From CBDFKY01 sp965248995 (GTDB taxonomy: Bacteria > Pseudomonadota > Alphaproteobacteria > Rickettsiales > UBA998), in NCBI GenBank assembly GCA_965248995.1, contig CBDFKY010000014.1, positions 1-64,000 of the forward strand: a DNA stretch of 64,000 nt, read 5' to 3'. Positions 26,046 to 35,556 of the stretch are shown here, in pieces. Numbering within the stretch: position 1 is the first letter of the stretch; every line of letters starts with the position of its first letter. A program made the translations under genes and the position numbers. Below the pieces are notes generated by a model. The model had not been told where the DNA came from. It saw only the letters and a list, made by a program, of their open reading frames with translations, and searched no databases.

Positions 26046-29000
26046 ATGAAAAAATCGCTCTTCTTCATCCTTGCCGCTGTATTCGTCGCCCTGGCGATCG
26101 TGGGAAGCCTGTATTTGATTCCCGGTAAGCAGGAAATCGCGCTGGCCAGCTACAAGGACAAGGAATACCGCACCGCTTTGACCCTGTACGAACAGGAATA
26201 TAAAGACGGACGGGTGACGATGGACACCGCCATGCATCTGGTCGGGGTATACCTGCAATATGCGGAAGTGGAAAAAGCGATCGGCGTGATGGAAGCGTAC
26301 GTCAATCGCAACCCGAACAATCTGCAGGCGCGGCAGGAACTCGGGCGGCTGTATCAGTACGGCCAGCGGCCCGACGATTACTTGAAAAATCTGGAGAAAA
26401 TCAACGCCATCGCCTCATCCGAAGAATCGGAACGGGCGCTGGCCGCATCGTATAAAGTGTCGCAGGACGATGCGAAGAACATCCCCCTGATGCTCAACCT
26501 GCTGATGAAAGAGGGCAAAGGCAGCCCGCAGGAATTCCGCGATTTGATCCGGATGCTGGCGGCGGGCAAGCGGTATAAGGATGCGATCGACGTCAACCAG
26601 ACCTTCCGCACCCGTTTCGCGGACAAGATGGAATTCGCCGACCATGAACTGGCGCTCCGCCTGTACGGCGACACCAGCCAGCCGGAACCGCTGCAGGCCT
26701 ATGCGACTTCCCTGCAACAGGTGAAACTCGCGCCGGAAGAAATCGCCCGCGTCGCCAACATCCTGCTCTACCGCGTGAGTCCGAAAGCGGCGCTGGAGTA
26801 CATCTCGCATTATAAGAGCGAGATCGACAGTTCGCCGGAGCTGCTCTCGCAATATGTGGTGATCCTGATGAACACGGATCAGAACAAGGAAGCGTATGCG
26901 CTGATGCAGGCCAAGTACCAGCAGGGCAGCCTGCCGCCCAAACTGAACGACGAACTGTTCACGCTGGCCGCCACTTTCGGCAACCAGCCGCTGATGGACG
27001 AGCTGCGTGACAAGATCGAATATGCCTCGCTGGACGAGAGCGAACTGCTGGGGCTGATCGACCTGGCCGACACGCTACACGACAAGGCGCTGCTCGGCAG
27101 ACTGAGCCAGCGCGCCGAAGCGCTCGCAGCGCAAAGCGGTGATTTCTACCTGAAGGCGGCGCTGCTGGTGGCGAGCGAAAACAGCGCGGAATCCGGCAAG
27201 GTGGCCGAGGTGATGCGTAAGGAGCAATCCTTCCCACGTCGCCTGCAACTGGCGGTGCTCTGCGCCCGCAAGCATTTCAACGGCTGCGTGGAAGCCTTCA
27301 ACGCGACCGTGCCTGCGCCTGAGAGCCTCAACGACAGTGAAATCATGGCGGTGGCCAGCGTCATGCGCAACAGCAACCGCACGGAAGAAGCGTATGCCTA
27401 TCTGAGCAAGGCCCGCGCTTCCCGCAACAATGGAGCCGTGGAAGCGGCATGGTTTCCCTTGGCGGCGATTCATGACAGTAATGACACTGTCACCGCCTAC
27501 CTGAAGGAACATGGCGACAACCTTGGCGGTAACGCGCTGAACGATGCCTATTACACCGCGATGGCCCACAACAAGATCGACAACGCGGTCACCATCGCCG
27601 AATTCATGTATGGCAAGGAAAAGAGTGACGCCAACCGCAACCTGATCGCGCAGGCATATTTGAAAGCGGGCCGTTACGAGGAAGCGCTGCCGATGTTCCG
27701 CGAACGGCGCGAGGCGAACGCGCAGGCCGAAGGGGATTACTTATTTGTGCTGTCCAAGCTGGCTCGCAAGAATCCGAAATATGCCAACGAACTGGGGGAT
27801 TACGGCATTCATATCCTGAACGGCGCGGCGGATAAGAAACGCCGCATGATCATTATCTACGCGCTGGTCGACGCCGGTCAGCAAGGCCGCGTCATGCCGT
27901 ACGTGAAAGACCTGGCGCTGGCCAGTCCGGACGAATGGGCCTCGCTCTATGCGGCCTACCTCGGCAAAAGCAAGGGACAGGCGGCGGTCACCGCGTTCTG
28001 GATGGACGTGCTCGCCCGACATCCCAACGATATGAAACTGAAATCCCAAATAGCTTACGACCTGCTGGCGCATGGCCAGAAGGACGCGGCGCTCGGCCTG
28101 TTCAAGGATCTGGCCGCCAACCAGCCGCCTTCCTCGCCTCTGGTATCGCAACTGATCTATCTCTGGAGCCCCGCCTTGCCGCCGGAAGGCATAGACTGGC
28201 TCTCCCAGCGCGCCAGTCAGGCCGCTTCCCCGGAAGAGCGCACCGCCTGGCTGAAGCTGATGGCGGATGGGATGACGGATGACGGTCTCCTCCGGCAGGC
28301 CCCCACCCATCCCGAACTGCTCGCCATGCCGGACGTCGAGGATCGCTATCTGGATGCGCTGCAGCGCCATGTGCCGCCGGCAAAAACCGCTTCCGTCATG
28401 CAGGATTACCTGAAACCGCGCATCGATGCGTCCGCCGATGCCAGGCAACTGTCGCGTTACGGCGACGTAGCGGAGTCAAACGGGCTGCACGCACTGTCTC
28501 AGGCGGCCTATGCCAAGGCGCTGAAATCCTCCCCGAACGATCCGGCGCTGGTTTCCAAAGTCGCCACCGCCTATTACGGCGAGGCGGATTATTCGCGCGC
28601 CGAGGAGCTACTGACTCATTATTTCACCCTGAACGTTCCGGACAATACGCTGGCTGCCACCGCGGAATCCGAGCGCCCGCATTTTTATTACGCGGAACTG
28701 ATGCGCCGCAAAAAGCAGGATGCGAGGGCGACCCTGCATTACCAGAAAGTGATCCATGCCGCAGAGACGCCGGCAGCGGCGAACGACACCGAACTGCAGT
28801 CCATGGCGGCGCGGTCCTACGCATATTCCGGCAATTACGCGAAAGGGAACGAGCATTTCAAGTCCCTGATCCAGACCCATCCGGCCGACCGCCAGTTGCG
28901 GGCGGATTACTCGGCGATGCTGGTCGAGCTGCATCAGCGCAAAGACGCGGAACAGTCCCTCCCCTCCTGGCAGCATTCGCTGGCCGCGGCGGATGAGCAG

Positions 29001-30422
29001 CTGATCCCGCTCTCCATCTCCAGCACGGGCGCCACCGGCTACCGGCTGGTCGATGCCAACGCGGGGCTGCTGCTTCAGCATGCGCCGCAGAAGGAAACCC
29101 TGAACCTGCCGGACCTGAAGCAATACCCATGGATCGCCTTTGACCGCAGCGGGCGGGACCAGACATTGCTGGCCGCCGCGCCCGGCTATCAGTTCGCGGT
29201 CATGACCGGGACGGACGGGGTGACCTACCTGCATCCGATCAAACTGGCCGACGGCCAGCGCGTCGCGCAGGACGAGTCCTTCGCCATCCAGAACGAACTG
29301 ATACGTTCGCGCTTGGAAGTGGAGACCGGCCGTGGGTATGACGCTTCGCAGCGGGCGCGTACCCTGGTTAAACAGCATCCCGACAATCCGCAGGTGCTGG
29401 GATTCGCTGCCAACGTCGAGAATTACATCGGCAACCCGCATTACGCCCGTAAGTTGATCAACAAAGCGCACGCCCTTCAGCCAGCCAACGAGGACATCAC
29501 CGAACTGCAGCGCGGACTGGAGCGGGAAAACGCCGCCAGCGTCTATATCGACGGCGAATGGCGCAGACTCGGCCGCAGCGACATGCAGATCGCCTCCGGC
29601 GGCGGTACGTACGACGTCAACGACCATGTACAGATCGGGATCGAAGTACAGAACATCCATGTCGAGTCCGAACCGGTTCGGCTGTCCAACGGGACGCAGG
29701 GCTCTTTCAACCGTGACCGCCAGCGCGGTGAACTGTTCGCCCGCTATTTCGACGATGCGGGCGCAACGTCTCAGATTTCGCTGTTCGCCAATAACGACAC
29801 GGCGGGGGTCGGGTTGTACCACACTTTTGCCAATCCGCTGGGCCTGACGAACCTGGGCCTCGAATATCACCGCCCCAACTGGGATTTCGTGGAAGGCATC
29901 GTCGACAGCGCCACGCGTGACCGCGCGGAGATCGGCCATCGTTATACGCTCAACGACCGGACCACCATCAACGGGGAACTGGGCCTGAATAATTACAACA
30001 CGCGGGAAGAGGACGGCGTCACCAGCACCGCCACGGTGACCGGCGGCATCAATTATCGCCTGCGGGAATTGCCGTATGTCTCGGTCGGCTACGCGCTCGA
30101 CGCCGAGTACAAGATCCATGACAAGGACGGGCGGGATACCGCAGGCATCCCGTTCCAGCGCTTCCCGCTCGACAGCCGCGAAGTGCATTCGCTCAACCTG
30201 TTCAGCTCGTATGACCTGACCGAAGACACCAACCTGGAAGGCTCCGCCGGGTTCGGCATCGACCGGATGAGCGGCGACGCCGGTCCGTCCGTGGAAGGGC
30301 GCGTGACGCATTACCTGAACGACCGGCTCTCGCTGCAAGGGCGCGCGGGGTACGGATTCCGGGGCGGCGCCAATACGGATGAGGTCAGTAACGCGGGCCT
30401 TCGCCTGCAATACCGGTATTAA
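26046..30422 (+). CDS. pelB: Pel outer-membrane exporter with TPR scaffold
   Basis: PelB is a large protein with an N-terminal membrane anchor, a periplasmic TPR superhelix and a C-terminal outer-membrane beta-barrel through which Pel leaves the cell. All three are visible in the 1458-residue product: a hydrophobic segment at residues 5-25, many TPR-like helix pairs from about 30 to 1150 (for example DNPQVLGFAANVENYIGNPHYARKLI), and alternating beta-strands from about 1170 ending in a terminal aromatic motif (GLRLQYRY). P. aeruginosa PelB is shorter (about 1190). PelC, the lipoprotein ring that normally sits with PelB, is not encoded nearby. Confidence 0.9.
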   Translation: MKKSLFFILAAVFVALAIVGSLYLIPGKQEIALASYKDKEYRTALTLYEQEYKDGRVTMDTAMHLVGVYLQYAEVEKAIGVMEAYVNRNPNNLQARQELGRLYQYGQRPDDYLKNLEKINAIASSEESERALAASYKVSQDDAKNIPLMLNLLMKEGKGSPQEFRDLIRMLAAGKRYKDAIDVNQTFRTRFADKMEFADHELALRLYGDTSQPEPLQAYATSLQQVKLAPEEIARVANILLYRVSPKAALEYISHYKSEIDSSPELLSQYVVILMNTDQNKEAYALMQAKYQQGSLPPKLNDELFTLAATFGNQPLMDELRDKIEYASLDESELLGLIDLADTLHDKALLGRLSQRAEALAAQSGDFYLKAALLVASENSAESGKVAEVMRKEQSFPRRLQLAVLCARKHFNGCVEAFNATVPAPESLNDSEIMAVASVMRNSNRTEEAYAYLSKARASRNNGAVEAAWFPLAAIHDSNDTVTAYLKEHGDNLGGNALNDAYYTAMAHNKIDNAVTIAEFMYGKEKSDANRNLIAQAYLKAGRYEEALPMFRERREANAQAEGDYLFVLSKLARKNPKYANELGDYGIHILNGAADKKRRMIIIYALVDAGQQGRVMPYVKDLALASPDEWASLYAAYLGKSKGQAAVTAFWMDVLARHPNDMKLKSQIAYDLLAHGQKDAALGLFKDLAANQPPSSPLVSQLIYLWSPALPPEGIDWLSQRASQAASPEERTAWLKLMADGMTDDGLLRQAPTHPELLAMPDVEDRYLDALQRHVPPAKTASVMQDYLKPRIDASADARQLSRYGDVAESNGLHALSQAAYAKALKSSPNDPALVSKVATAYYGEADYSRAEELLTHYFTLNVPDNTLAATAESERPHFYYAELMRRKKQDARATLHYQKVIHAAETPAAANDTELQSMAARSYAYSGNYAKGNEHFKSLIQTHPADRQLRADYSAMLVELHQRKDAEQSLPSWQHSLAAADEQLIPLSISSTGATGYRLVDANAGLLLQHAPQKETLNLPDLKQYPWIAFDRSGRDQTLLAAAPGYQFAVMTGTDGVTYLHPIKLADGQRVAQDESFAIQNELIRSRLEVETGRGYDASQRARTLVKQHPDNPQVLGFAANVENYIGNPHYARKLINKAHALQPANEDITELQRGLERENAASVYIDGEWRRLGRSDMQIASGGGTYDVNDHVQIGIEVQNIHVESEPVRLSNGTQGSFNRDRQRGELFARYFDDAGATSQISLFANNDTAGVGLYHTFANPLGLTNLGLEYHRPNWDFVEGIVDSATRDRAEIGHRYTLNDRTTINGELGLNNYNTREEDGVTSTATVTGGINYRLRELPYVSVGYALDAEYKIHDKDGRDTAGIPFQRFPLDSREVHSLNLFSSYDLTEDTNLEGSAGFGIDRMSGDAGPSVEGRVTHYLNDRLSLQGRAGYGFRGGANTDEVSNAGLRLQYRY

Positions 30423-30461
30423 CATGAAATCACACCATCGCACGCAACCAAGGACGGACAC

Positions 30462-31811
30462 ATGAGCTACCCTTTTCACACCCATCACAAAATATTGGGT
30501 CTTCGCCTGAGTGCGTTGCTGGAGATGGTCGTCTTCTTCGTCGTCGCGCTGCTGATCGGCTGGCTGGCGGGGGCGAGCCCGCGTTTCATCGCGGTGTCCC
30601 CGCATCCGTTCTGGATCATCGTGCTGCTGATCAGCGTGCAGTACGGATCGAACGAGGGGCTGGTGGCGGTGCTGCTGTCCTCGCTGGTGCTGCTGGTCGG
30701 CAACATGCCGGTCCAGCAGATCGACCAGGATTTCTACGGCTGGCTGCTGCATGTCATGGCCAATCCGCTGATGTGGCTGATCGCGGCGGTGATCCTCGGG
30801 GAAATCCGCATGCGCCATATCCGGGAGCGTGACCTGCTGGCCAGTGAACTGGCTTCCGCGCAGGAGCGGGAGAAAACCTTCGCGGATTCCTATGAGAAGG
30901 TACGCACCCGCAAGGAACGGCTGGAACTGAACGTCGCCTCGCAGGTGCGCACGGAAACCGCGGCTTATCGCGCCGCGAAGGCGATGGAGAAACTCGATCC
31001 CGCCCACGTGATCGAAGGGGTGGCGACCATGGTGGAATCGGCGCTGGGCGCCGAGAAATTCTCGCTCTACCTGCTGGAGGGCGACAGCCTGCAGCGTTCG
31101 CTGACGCATGGCTGGGGTGAGCGGGACGAGGAAGCGCTCGGCGATGGCTACCGTTCGCAAAGCGCCCTGTATCAGGCAATCATCGGGCGGAAGGAGACAC
31201 TTTGCGTCGTCAACGAAGCGCATGAGCGCATCCTGGCGGGACAGGGCGTGCTGGCCGGGCCGCTGCTGGATACGGAAACCGGCATCGTACACGGGATGCT
31301 GAAGATCGAAAACCTGCCGTTCCTGGAAATGAACCTCAATACCGTAGAATCGTTCCGGGCGCTGTGCGAATGGATCGCCCTGGCGCTGGCTAACGCCCGC
31401 AACTATCAGCTGGCGATGAACGAAAGCACGGTCAACCCTGAACATAACCTGATGACCCGCAGTTTCTTCGCACGTTACCGCGATTATATCATGGCGCTGG
31501 CGAAACGCCTGAAATTCAACGTGTTCATGATCGGCGTCACGGTCAGCAACCACGATACGCTGGACGCCGAAGCGCAGATCCGCATGGCGCGGATTCTCTC
31601 CGAAACGGTGGACAAGACGCTGCGCAACGTGGATTTCGCCTTCGATTACCAGCAGGATACCGCGCATTACGCCCTGATCCTTCCCGCCACCGACGCGCAG
31701 GGTGCGGACGTGGTGCGCCAGAAGCTGGAGAAGGAACTGCAGCGGGTAGCGGCGCAGCAGGTCCGCGGGGCCCGCTTCGCCTTCGCGACGAGCGCGCTGT
31801 ACGAGGTATAG
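30462..31811 (+). CDS. pelD: c-di-GMP receptor PelD
   Basis: PelD is the inner-membrane receptor that couples Pel synthesis to cyclic di-GMP. The 449-residue product has four membrane segments (residues about 15-110), a helical linker, a GAF domain (about 175-320) and a degenerate GGDEF domain (about 325-445). The GGDEF active site reads YQQDT, so it cannot make c-di-GMP. The inhibitory-site motif RxxD is kept as RNVD at 388-391, in the correct place just before it. Binding there would activate the synthase PelF. The stop is followed one base later by pelE. Confidence 0.93.
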   Translation: MSYPFHTHHKILGLRLSALLEMVVFFVVALLIGWLAGASPRFIAVSPHPFWIIVLLISVQYGSNEGLVAVLLSSLVLLVGNMPVQQIDQDFYGWLLHVMANPLMWLIAAVILGEIRMRHIRERDLLASELASAQEREKTFADSYEKVRTRKERLELNVASQVRTETAAYRAAKAMEKLDPAHVIEGVATMVESALGAEKFSLYLLEGDSLQRSLTHGWGERDEEALGDGYRSQSALYQAIIGRKETLCVVNEAHERILAGQGVLAGPLLDTETGIVHGMLKIENLPFLEMNLNTVESFRALCEWIALALANARNYQLAMNESTVNPEHNLMTRSFFARYRDYIMALAKRLKFNVFMIGVTVSNHDTLDAEAQIRMARILSETVDKTLRNVDFAFDYQQDTAHYALILPATDAQGADVVRQKLEKELQRVAAQQVRGARFAFATSALYEV

Positions 31812-31812
31812 C

Positions 31813-32937
31813 ATGAAGAACCGCCTTAATTCCTACATTCCCTATGAAACCATCGCGGGTTATTTCGTTCCGGCGGACGTCCACGACCTGGAGAAGGTGA
31901 ACGGCGGCGAGGGCGTTCTGGCGCTGGTGCTGGCCGTGATATGGACGGGGCTGCACGCGCTGAATACCTGGGCGGTGTTCGCGCACGGGATGCCGTTCAT
32001 CTACGGTCTGGTATTCCATCTGCTGCTGACCGGCGTCATCGCCGTCATCACCCGCACGGTGAAGATGCTCGGAGGCAACATCCGTCATCTGTTCGTCCTG
32101 ACGGTCTCAAGCGGAGGGGCGGGTATTTTCGGTGCGGCGGGCTCCCTGCTTTCCATTTTCCTCACCCTTCTGTATAATAGTTTTTCCATGCCTTTCAGCG
32201 AGTGGTACCGCACTATTTTCCCCAAGATGGACGTGAGCCATGAAGAGGCGCTCCATGAAATGATCACTTCGGGTAAGGACGAGCATGCGCGGGACTACCA
32301 CGTCGCTTCTTTTCACGACATCATGGCGCTCGGCTCGGAGAGCCAGAAACGGCGGGCCCTGTCGCGGATGACCGATCATTTCAAGCCGTCCTTCGCTCCC
32401 GCCTACAAGCTGGCGCTGAAGGATACGAGCAACGCGATCCGGGTGCAGGCGGCTTCCTCCATCAGCCGGATCGAGAACCAGTTTTCCAACATGCTGATCC
32501 GCGTCGAGCGGCTGGAAGTGAAATTTCCGAAAGATCCTCTGGTCAAGCTGGGAATGGCCCGGTTTTATGACGGGTATGCCTTTACCGGCCTGCTGGATAA
32601 GGATCGCGAGAACGAAAACCGGATCAAGGCGCTTTACAAATACAAGGAATATCTGGAAATGAAACCGGACGACATCACGGCGCGGATCGAAGCGGGACGG
32701 CTGCTGTTGCGCAGCGGCGAGCACCAACAGGTGATTACCCTGTTCAACGACTGCATCAATGCGGGCTACGGGAACGACACGCTGCGCGTCTGGCTGCTCG
32801 AAGCGCTCTACGATGCGGGTCAATACGGCGAGTTGCGCCGCCAGGCCCCCGGCTGCGCCAGCGCCGTGGCAGGGCTGCGGGAAACCCGTCCGCATCTGGC
32901 GCGCAGCGTGGAATTCTGGGGAGGGGTCACCGCATGA
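31813..32937 (+). CDS. pelE: Pel synthase complex protein PelE
   Basis: PelE is an inner-membrane protein with cytoplasmic TPR repeats that is part of the Pel synthase complex with PelD, PelF and PelG. The 374-residue product has two to three hydrophobic segments (residues about 33-120) and then a soluble helical region with TPR-like repeats (residues about 160-350, for example LYKYKEYLEMKPDDITARIEAG split over two helices). It is coupled to its neighbours, with one base after pelD and an ATGA overlap of four bases with pelF. Confidence 0.85.
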   Translation: MKNRLNSYIPYETIAGYFVPADVHDLEKVNGGEGVLALVLAVIWTGLHALNTWAVFAHGMPFIYGLVFHLLLTGVIAVITRTVKMLGGNIRHLFVLTVSSGGAGIFGAAGSLLSIFLTLLYNSFSMPFSEWYRTIFPKMDVSHEEALHEMITSGKDEHARDYHVASFHDIMALGSESQKRRALSRMTDHFKPSFAPAYKLALKDTSNAIRVQAASSISRIENQFSNMLIRVERLEVKFPKDPLVKLGMARFYDGYAFTGLLDKDRENENRIKALYKYKEYLEMKPDDITARIEAGRLLLRSGEHQQVITLFNDCINAGYGNDTLRVWLLEALYDAGQYGELRRQAPGCASAVAGLRETRPHLARSVEFWGGVTA

Positions 32938-34439
32938 ACCGTTCTCACAAACCGCATGATACCAAACGCCGGGGCGATGTCTGCCTGCTGCTGGAAGGAA
33001 CCTATCCCTACGTGCGCGGCGGCGTCTCCAGCTGGGCGCATGAACTGATCCGCGCCCATACGGACCTGACCTTTCACCTCGTCTGCATCCTGCCGGGCAG
33101 TCAGGCCCCCGAACTGGCCTTTGAACTGCCTTCCAACGTACTTAGCGTCACGGACGTATTTCTGCGCCGCACCCCGCGCGAGGAGGGGAAACCGTCCCGC
33201 AACATCATGCGCATGATGCAGCCGATTCTGGACCGGATGGTGCATGACGAAGCAAAGCTTACGGATCTGGGGGAACTGCTGAATATTCTGGACGCCGAGC
33301 GACAGAACGTCAGCAGCGACTACCTGCTGAACTCGCAGGATACGTGGAACAGCCTGGTGGCGATGTATGAAGCGCATTATGCGGAAAGCTCCATGCTGGA
33401 TTATTTCTGGTCGTGGCGGGCGCTGTTCGGAAGCGTTTTCTCCATCCTGCTCTGTCCCTTGCCGGATGCGGGCGTCTACCATACCTTATGCACCGGTTAT
33501 GCCGGACTGCTCGCGGCGCGGGCACGGATCGAGAAAAAACGCCCCGTCATGCTGACGGAGCACGGCATCTATACCAGCGAGCGGCGGATCGAGATCGCTT
33601 CGGCGGACTGGCTGGAGGAAACCGCTTCGAGCCAGCTGACCATCGACACGCTGCGCAACGACCTGCGTGATTTATGGATCGACGCGTTCACCAATTTCTC
33701 CCGCATCTGCTATCAGTCGGCGGACAGGATCGTGACGCTCTACCGCGGCAACCAAGCGTCGCAGCTTGCCGACGGGGCCGATCCTTCACGGATGCGGGTC
33801 ATCGCCAACGGCATCGACGTGGAACGCTTCGCGGCCATTCGCCGCAAGCCGCACGACATCCCGACCATCGCGATGATCGGGCGTGTGGTGCCGATCAAGG
33901 ACGTGAAAAGCTTCATCCGGGCGTGCGGAAGCTTACGCGAAACCATCGGCGAATTCCGGGCCTATATCATGGGCAATACCGAGGAAGACCCCGAATATTA
34001 CGAGGAATGCCGTGCAATCACTTCCCACCTGCTGCTGGACACGTCCCTGGAATTCACCGGCGCGGTGAAGATCGATGAATACCTGCCGAACATCGATATC
34101 GTGGTATTCACCTCCATTTCTGAAGCGCAGCCACTGGTGATCCTGGAAGCGGGCGCGGCGGGGATTCCCATCGTCTCCACCGACGTCGGGGCCTGCTCCG
34201 AAATGATTAACGGCCATGCGGGCGAAATGCCGCCGCTCGGCAGCGGTGGGATCATCGTCGAGCTCTCCAATCCGAGCGCCGTGGCGGGGGCGATCGTCAA
34301 GCTGCTGTCCGACCGCAGTTATTACGAGAGCTGTTCGCAGACCATCCGCCAGCGGGTCGCCACCTACTATCACCGCACCCAGCAGCACCACGCCTACGAC
34401 GCGCTGTACAAGGAATTGCTGCACAGCACAACATCTTAA
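32934..34439 (+). CDS. pelF: Pel glycosyltransferase PelF
   Basis: PelF is the cytosolic family-4 glycosyltransferase that polymerises Pel from UDP-sugars. The 501-residue product matches the family length. It opens with DVCLLLEGTYPYVRGGVSSW (residues 12-31), the typical PelF N-terminus. The GT-B C-terminal domain has AMIGRVVPIKDVKSFI and the EX7E motif in SEAQPLVILEAG (near nucleotide 34115). It overlaps pelE by four bases and is the last pel gene here. PelG, the membrane transporter that usually follows, is absent from the window. Confidence 0.94.
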   Translation: MNRSHKPHDTKRRGDVCLLLEGTYPYVRGGVSSWAHELIRAHTDLTFHLVCILPGSQAPELAFELPSNVLSVTDVFLRRTPREEGKPSRNIMRMMQPILDRMVHDEAKLTDLGELLNILDAERQNVSSDYLLNSQDTWNSLVAMYEAHYAESSMLDYFWSWRALFGSVFSILLCPLPDAGVYHTLCTGYAGLLAARARIEKKRPVMLTEHGIYTSERRIEIASADWLEETASSQLTIDTLRNDLRDLWIDAFTNFSRICYQSADRIVTLYRGNQASQLADGADPSRMRVIANGIDVERFAAIRRKPHDIPTIAMIGRVVPIKDVKSFIRACGSLRETIGEFRAYIMGNTEEDPEYYEECRAITSHLLLDTSLEFTGAVKIDEYLPNIDIVVFTSISEAQPLVILEAGAAGIPIVSTDVGACSEMINGHAGEMPPLGSGGIIVELSNPSAVAGAIVKLLSDRSYYESCSQTIRQRVATYYHRTQQHHAYDALYKELLHSTTS

Positions 34440-34517
34440 CCCTTCTGCGTTCATACTTTCTTTACCCTTTAGGTGTTTAATAAAGCGTATAGAAATCGAC
34501 CCGGACAGGGACACAAG

Positions 34518-34910
34518 ATGAACAGCATCGGTATTGCGCTTTCAGGATTAAATGCGGCGAGCCTGCGCTTGAACAGCAGCGCGAACAATATCGCCAACGT
34601 ATCGACCACCGGGCTGGAAATCGCCGGTAAACGCACGGGCACCTATACGCCGACCGATGTGGCGCAGACCGCCGTGGAACCGGAAGGCGGCGTCAGCGCC
34701 TCGCTGGTGGCGCGTGACTCCTCTGCGGTCAACCGTTCTTCGGCGACGAACAACGATCCCGATTCACGTGACGCCAGCCAGTTTCCGGACATCAACCTGG
34801 ATGAGGAAGTGGTCAATACGGACATCGCCACCTATGATTTCAAAGCGAACCTGAAATCCCTCAAAGCGGCGAACGACGCGCTCGGCACCCTGCTCAACAT
34901 AGCGGTTTAA
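34518..34910 (+). CDS. small flagellar rod FlgC-like protein
   Basis: A 130-residue protein whose N-terminus has the flagellar basal-body rod signature (SGLNAASLRLNSSANNIANVSTTG, residues about 9-32) and whose C-terminus has the matching DLEEEVVNTDIATYDFKANLKSLK-type helix with LNIAV at the end. These are the two helices that pack in rod proteins FlgB/FlgC. It is in the FlgC length range, but no other flagellar gene is present in the window, and it sits alone after the Pel operon. It may be a rod protein encoded away from the main cluster or a domain reused for another role. Confidence 0.75.
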   Translation: MNSIGIALSGLNAASLRLNSSANNIANVSTTGLEIAGKRTGTYTPTDVAQTAVEPEGGVSASLVARDSSAVNRSSATNNDPDSRDASQFPDINLDEEVVNTDIATYDFKANLKSLKAANDALGTLLNIAV

Positions 34911-34924
34911 CGCTGTAAGCATTA

Positions 34925-35037
34925 TAGTGTTTCCGAATAATTTCCGTACGGAAATTTTCGGATAAAAACACTATAAAATATATGGTTATAGTCATTTTAT
35001 CCGACAAAAACCGTACGGTTTTTAATCGGAATGACTA
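34925..35037 (-). mobile_element. twin-hairpin element type I, subfamily a
   Basis: A 113-bp copy in reverse orientation, flanked by TA (34923-34924, 35038-35039). It reads identical to the copies at 64 and 48447. It lies between the FlgC-like gene and tatA, without interrupting either. Confidence 0.9.
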
Positions 35038-35082
35038 TATATTGCCGTTTGACTTTTTGACCGGATTTGGTATGGATGCAGC

Positions 35083-35277
35083 ATGTCCATCAGTATCATC
35101 AAGCTCCTGCTAATCGCCCTCATCATCATGATGCTGTTCGGGGCGGGCCGCCTGCCGAGCGTCATGGGCGATCTGGGCAAAGCGATGCGCGCTTTCAAGC
35201 AAGGGCTGAAGGACGATGAGGAGGAAGCGAAGAAAGAGGCCGCTCCCACGATGGTCACCCATGAGAATGAAAAGTAG
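35083..35277 (+). CDS. tatA: twin-arginine translocation protein TatA
   Basis: TatA forms the protein-conducting part of the Tat system, which exports folded proteins across the inner membrane. The 64-residue product has the family plan: a short N-terminal membrane helix (residues 5-19), the hinge FGAGRLP, an amphipathic helix (VMGDLGKAMRAFKQGLKDDE) and a charged tail. tatB and tatC are not next to it, although they commonly follow; mobile elements lie on both sides. Rearrangement at these repeats could explain the isolation, but this is inference. Confidence 0.92.
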   Translation: MSISIIKLLLIALIIMMLFGAGRLPSVMGDLGKAMRAFKQGLKDDEEEAKKEAAPTMVTHENEK

Positions 35278-35311
35278 TTTTTGAGATCTGCTTGCTGGTT
35301 TAATCCTTGAA

Positions 35312-35384
35312 ATGTCATCATGCCTGCGAAGGTTTTTATCCATCCATATTCAGGCTTGATCCAAGCCTTCGCTGGCATGTCATC
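35312..35384. repeat. inverted repeat of the CATGCCTGCGAAGG type
   Basis: Arms TGTCATCATGCCTGCGAAGG and CCTTCGCTGGCATGTCATC enclose a short spacer. It resembles the dispersed GTCATTCCCGCGAAGG repeats. A type II twin hairpin is inserted in the TA directly at its right end. Confidence 0.65.
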
Positions 35385-35386
35385 TA

Positions 35387-35512
35387 TAGTCGTTTCACTT
35401 GAAAATGTCCCATTTTACAAGTGATAAAAACGATTATAACTATATGATATATAGTGCTTTTATCAATTCTTTTAATGCTCACAAAGTGAGTCATTAAAAA
35501 ATTGAAGCACTA
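35387..35512. mobile_element. twin-hairpin element type II
   Basis: A 126-bp element with TA on both sides (35385-35386, 35513-35514). Its ends TAGTCGTTTCA and, reversed, TAGTGCTTCAA match the type I ends only in the first bases. Two hairpins occur again, TAGTCGTTT...AAACGATTATA and TATAGTGCTTTT...GAAGCACTA, each with its own inner palindrome. A type I element is inserted in the TA at its right flank. Confidence 0.8.
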
Positions 35513-35556
35513 TATAGTCATTCCGATTATAGTTAATTCAAAATTTACACGGATGA

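Noticed and set aside
28608..31814. 1068-codon minus-strand open frame opposite pelB and pelD
   Set aside because: High-GC shadow of two recognisable Pel genes; no protein-like features.
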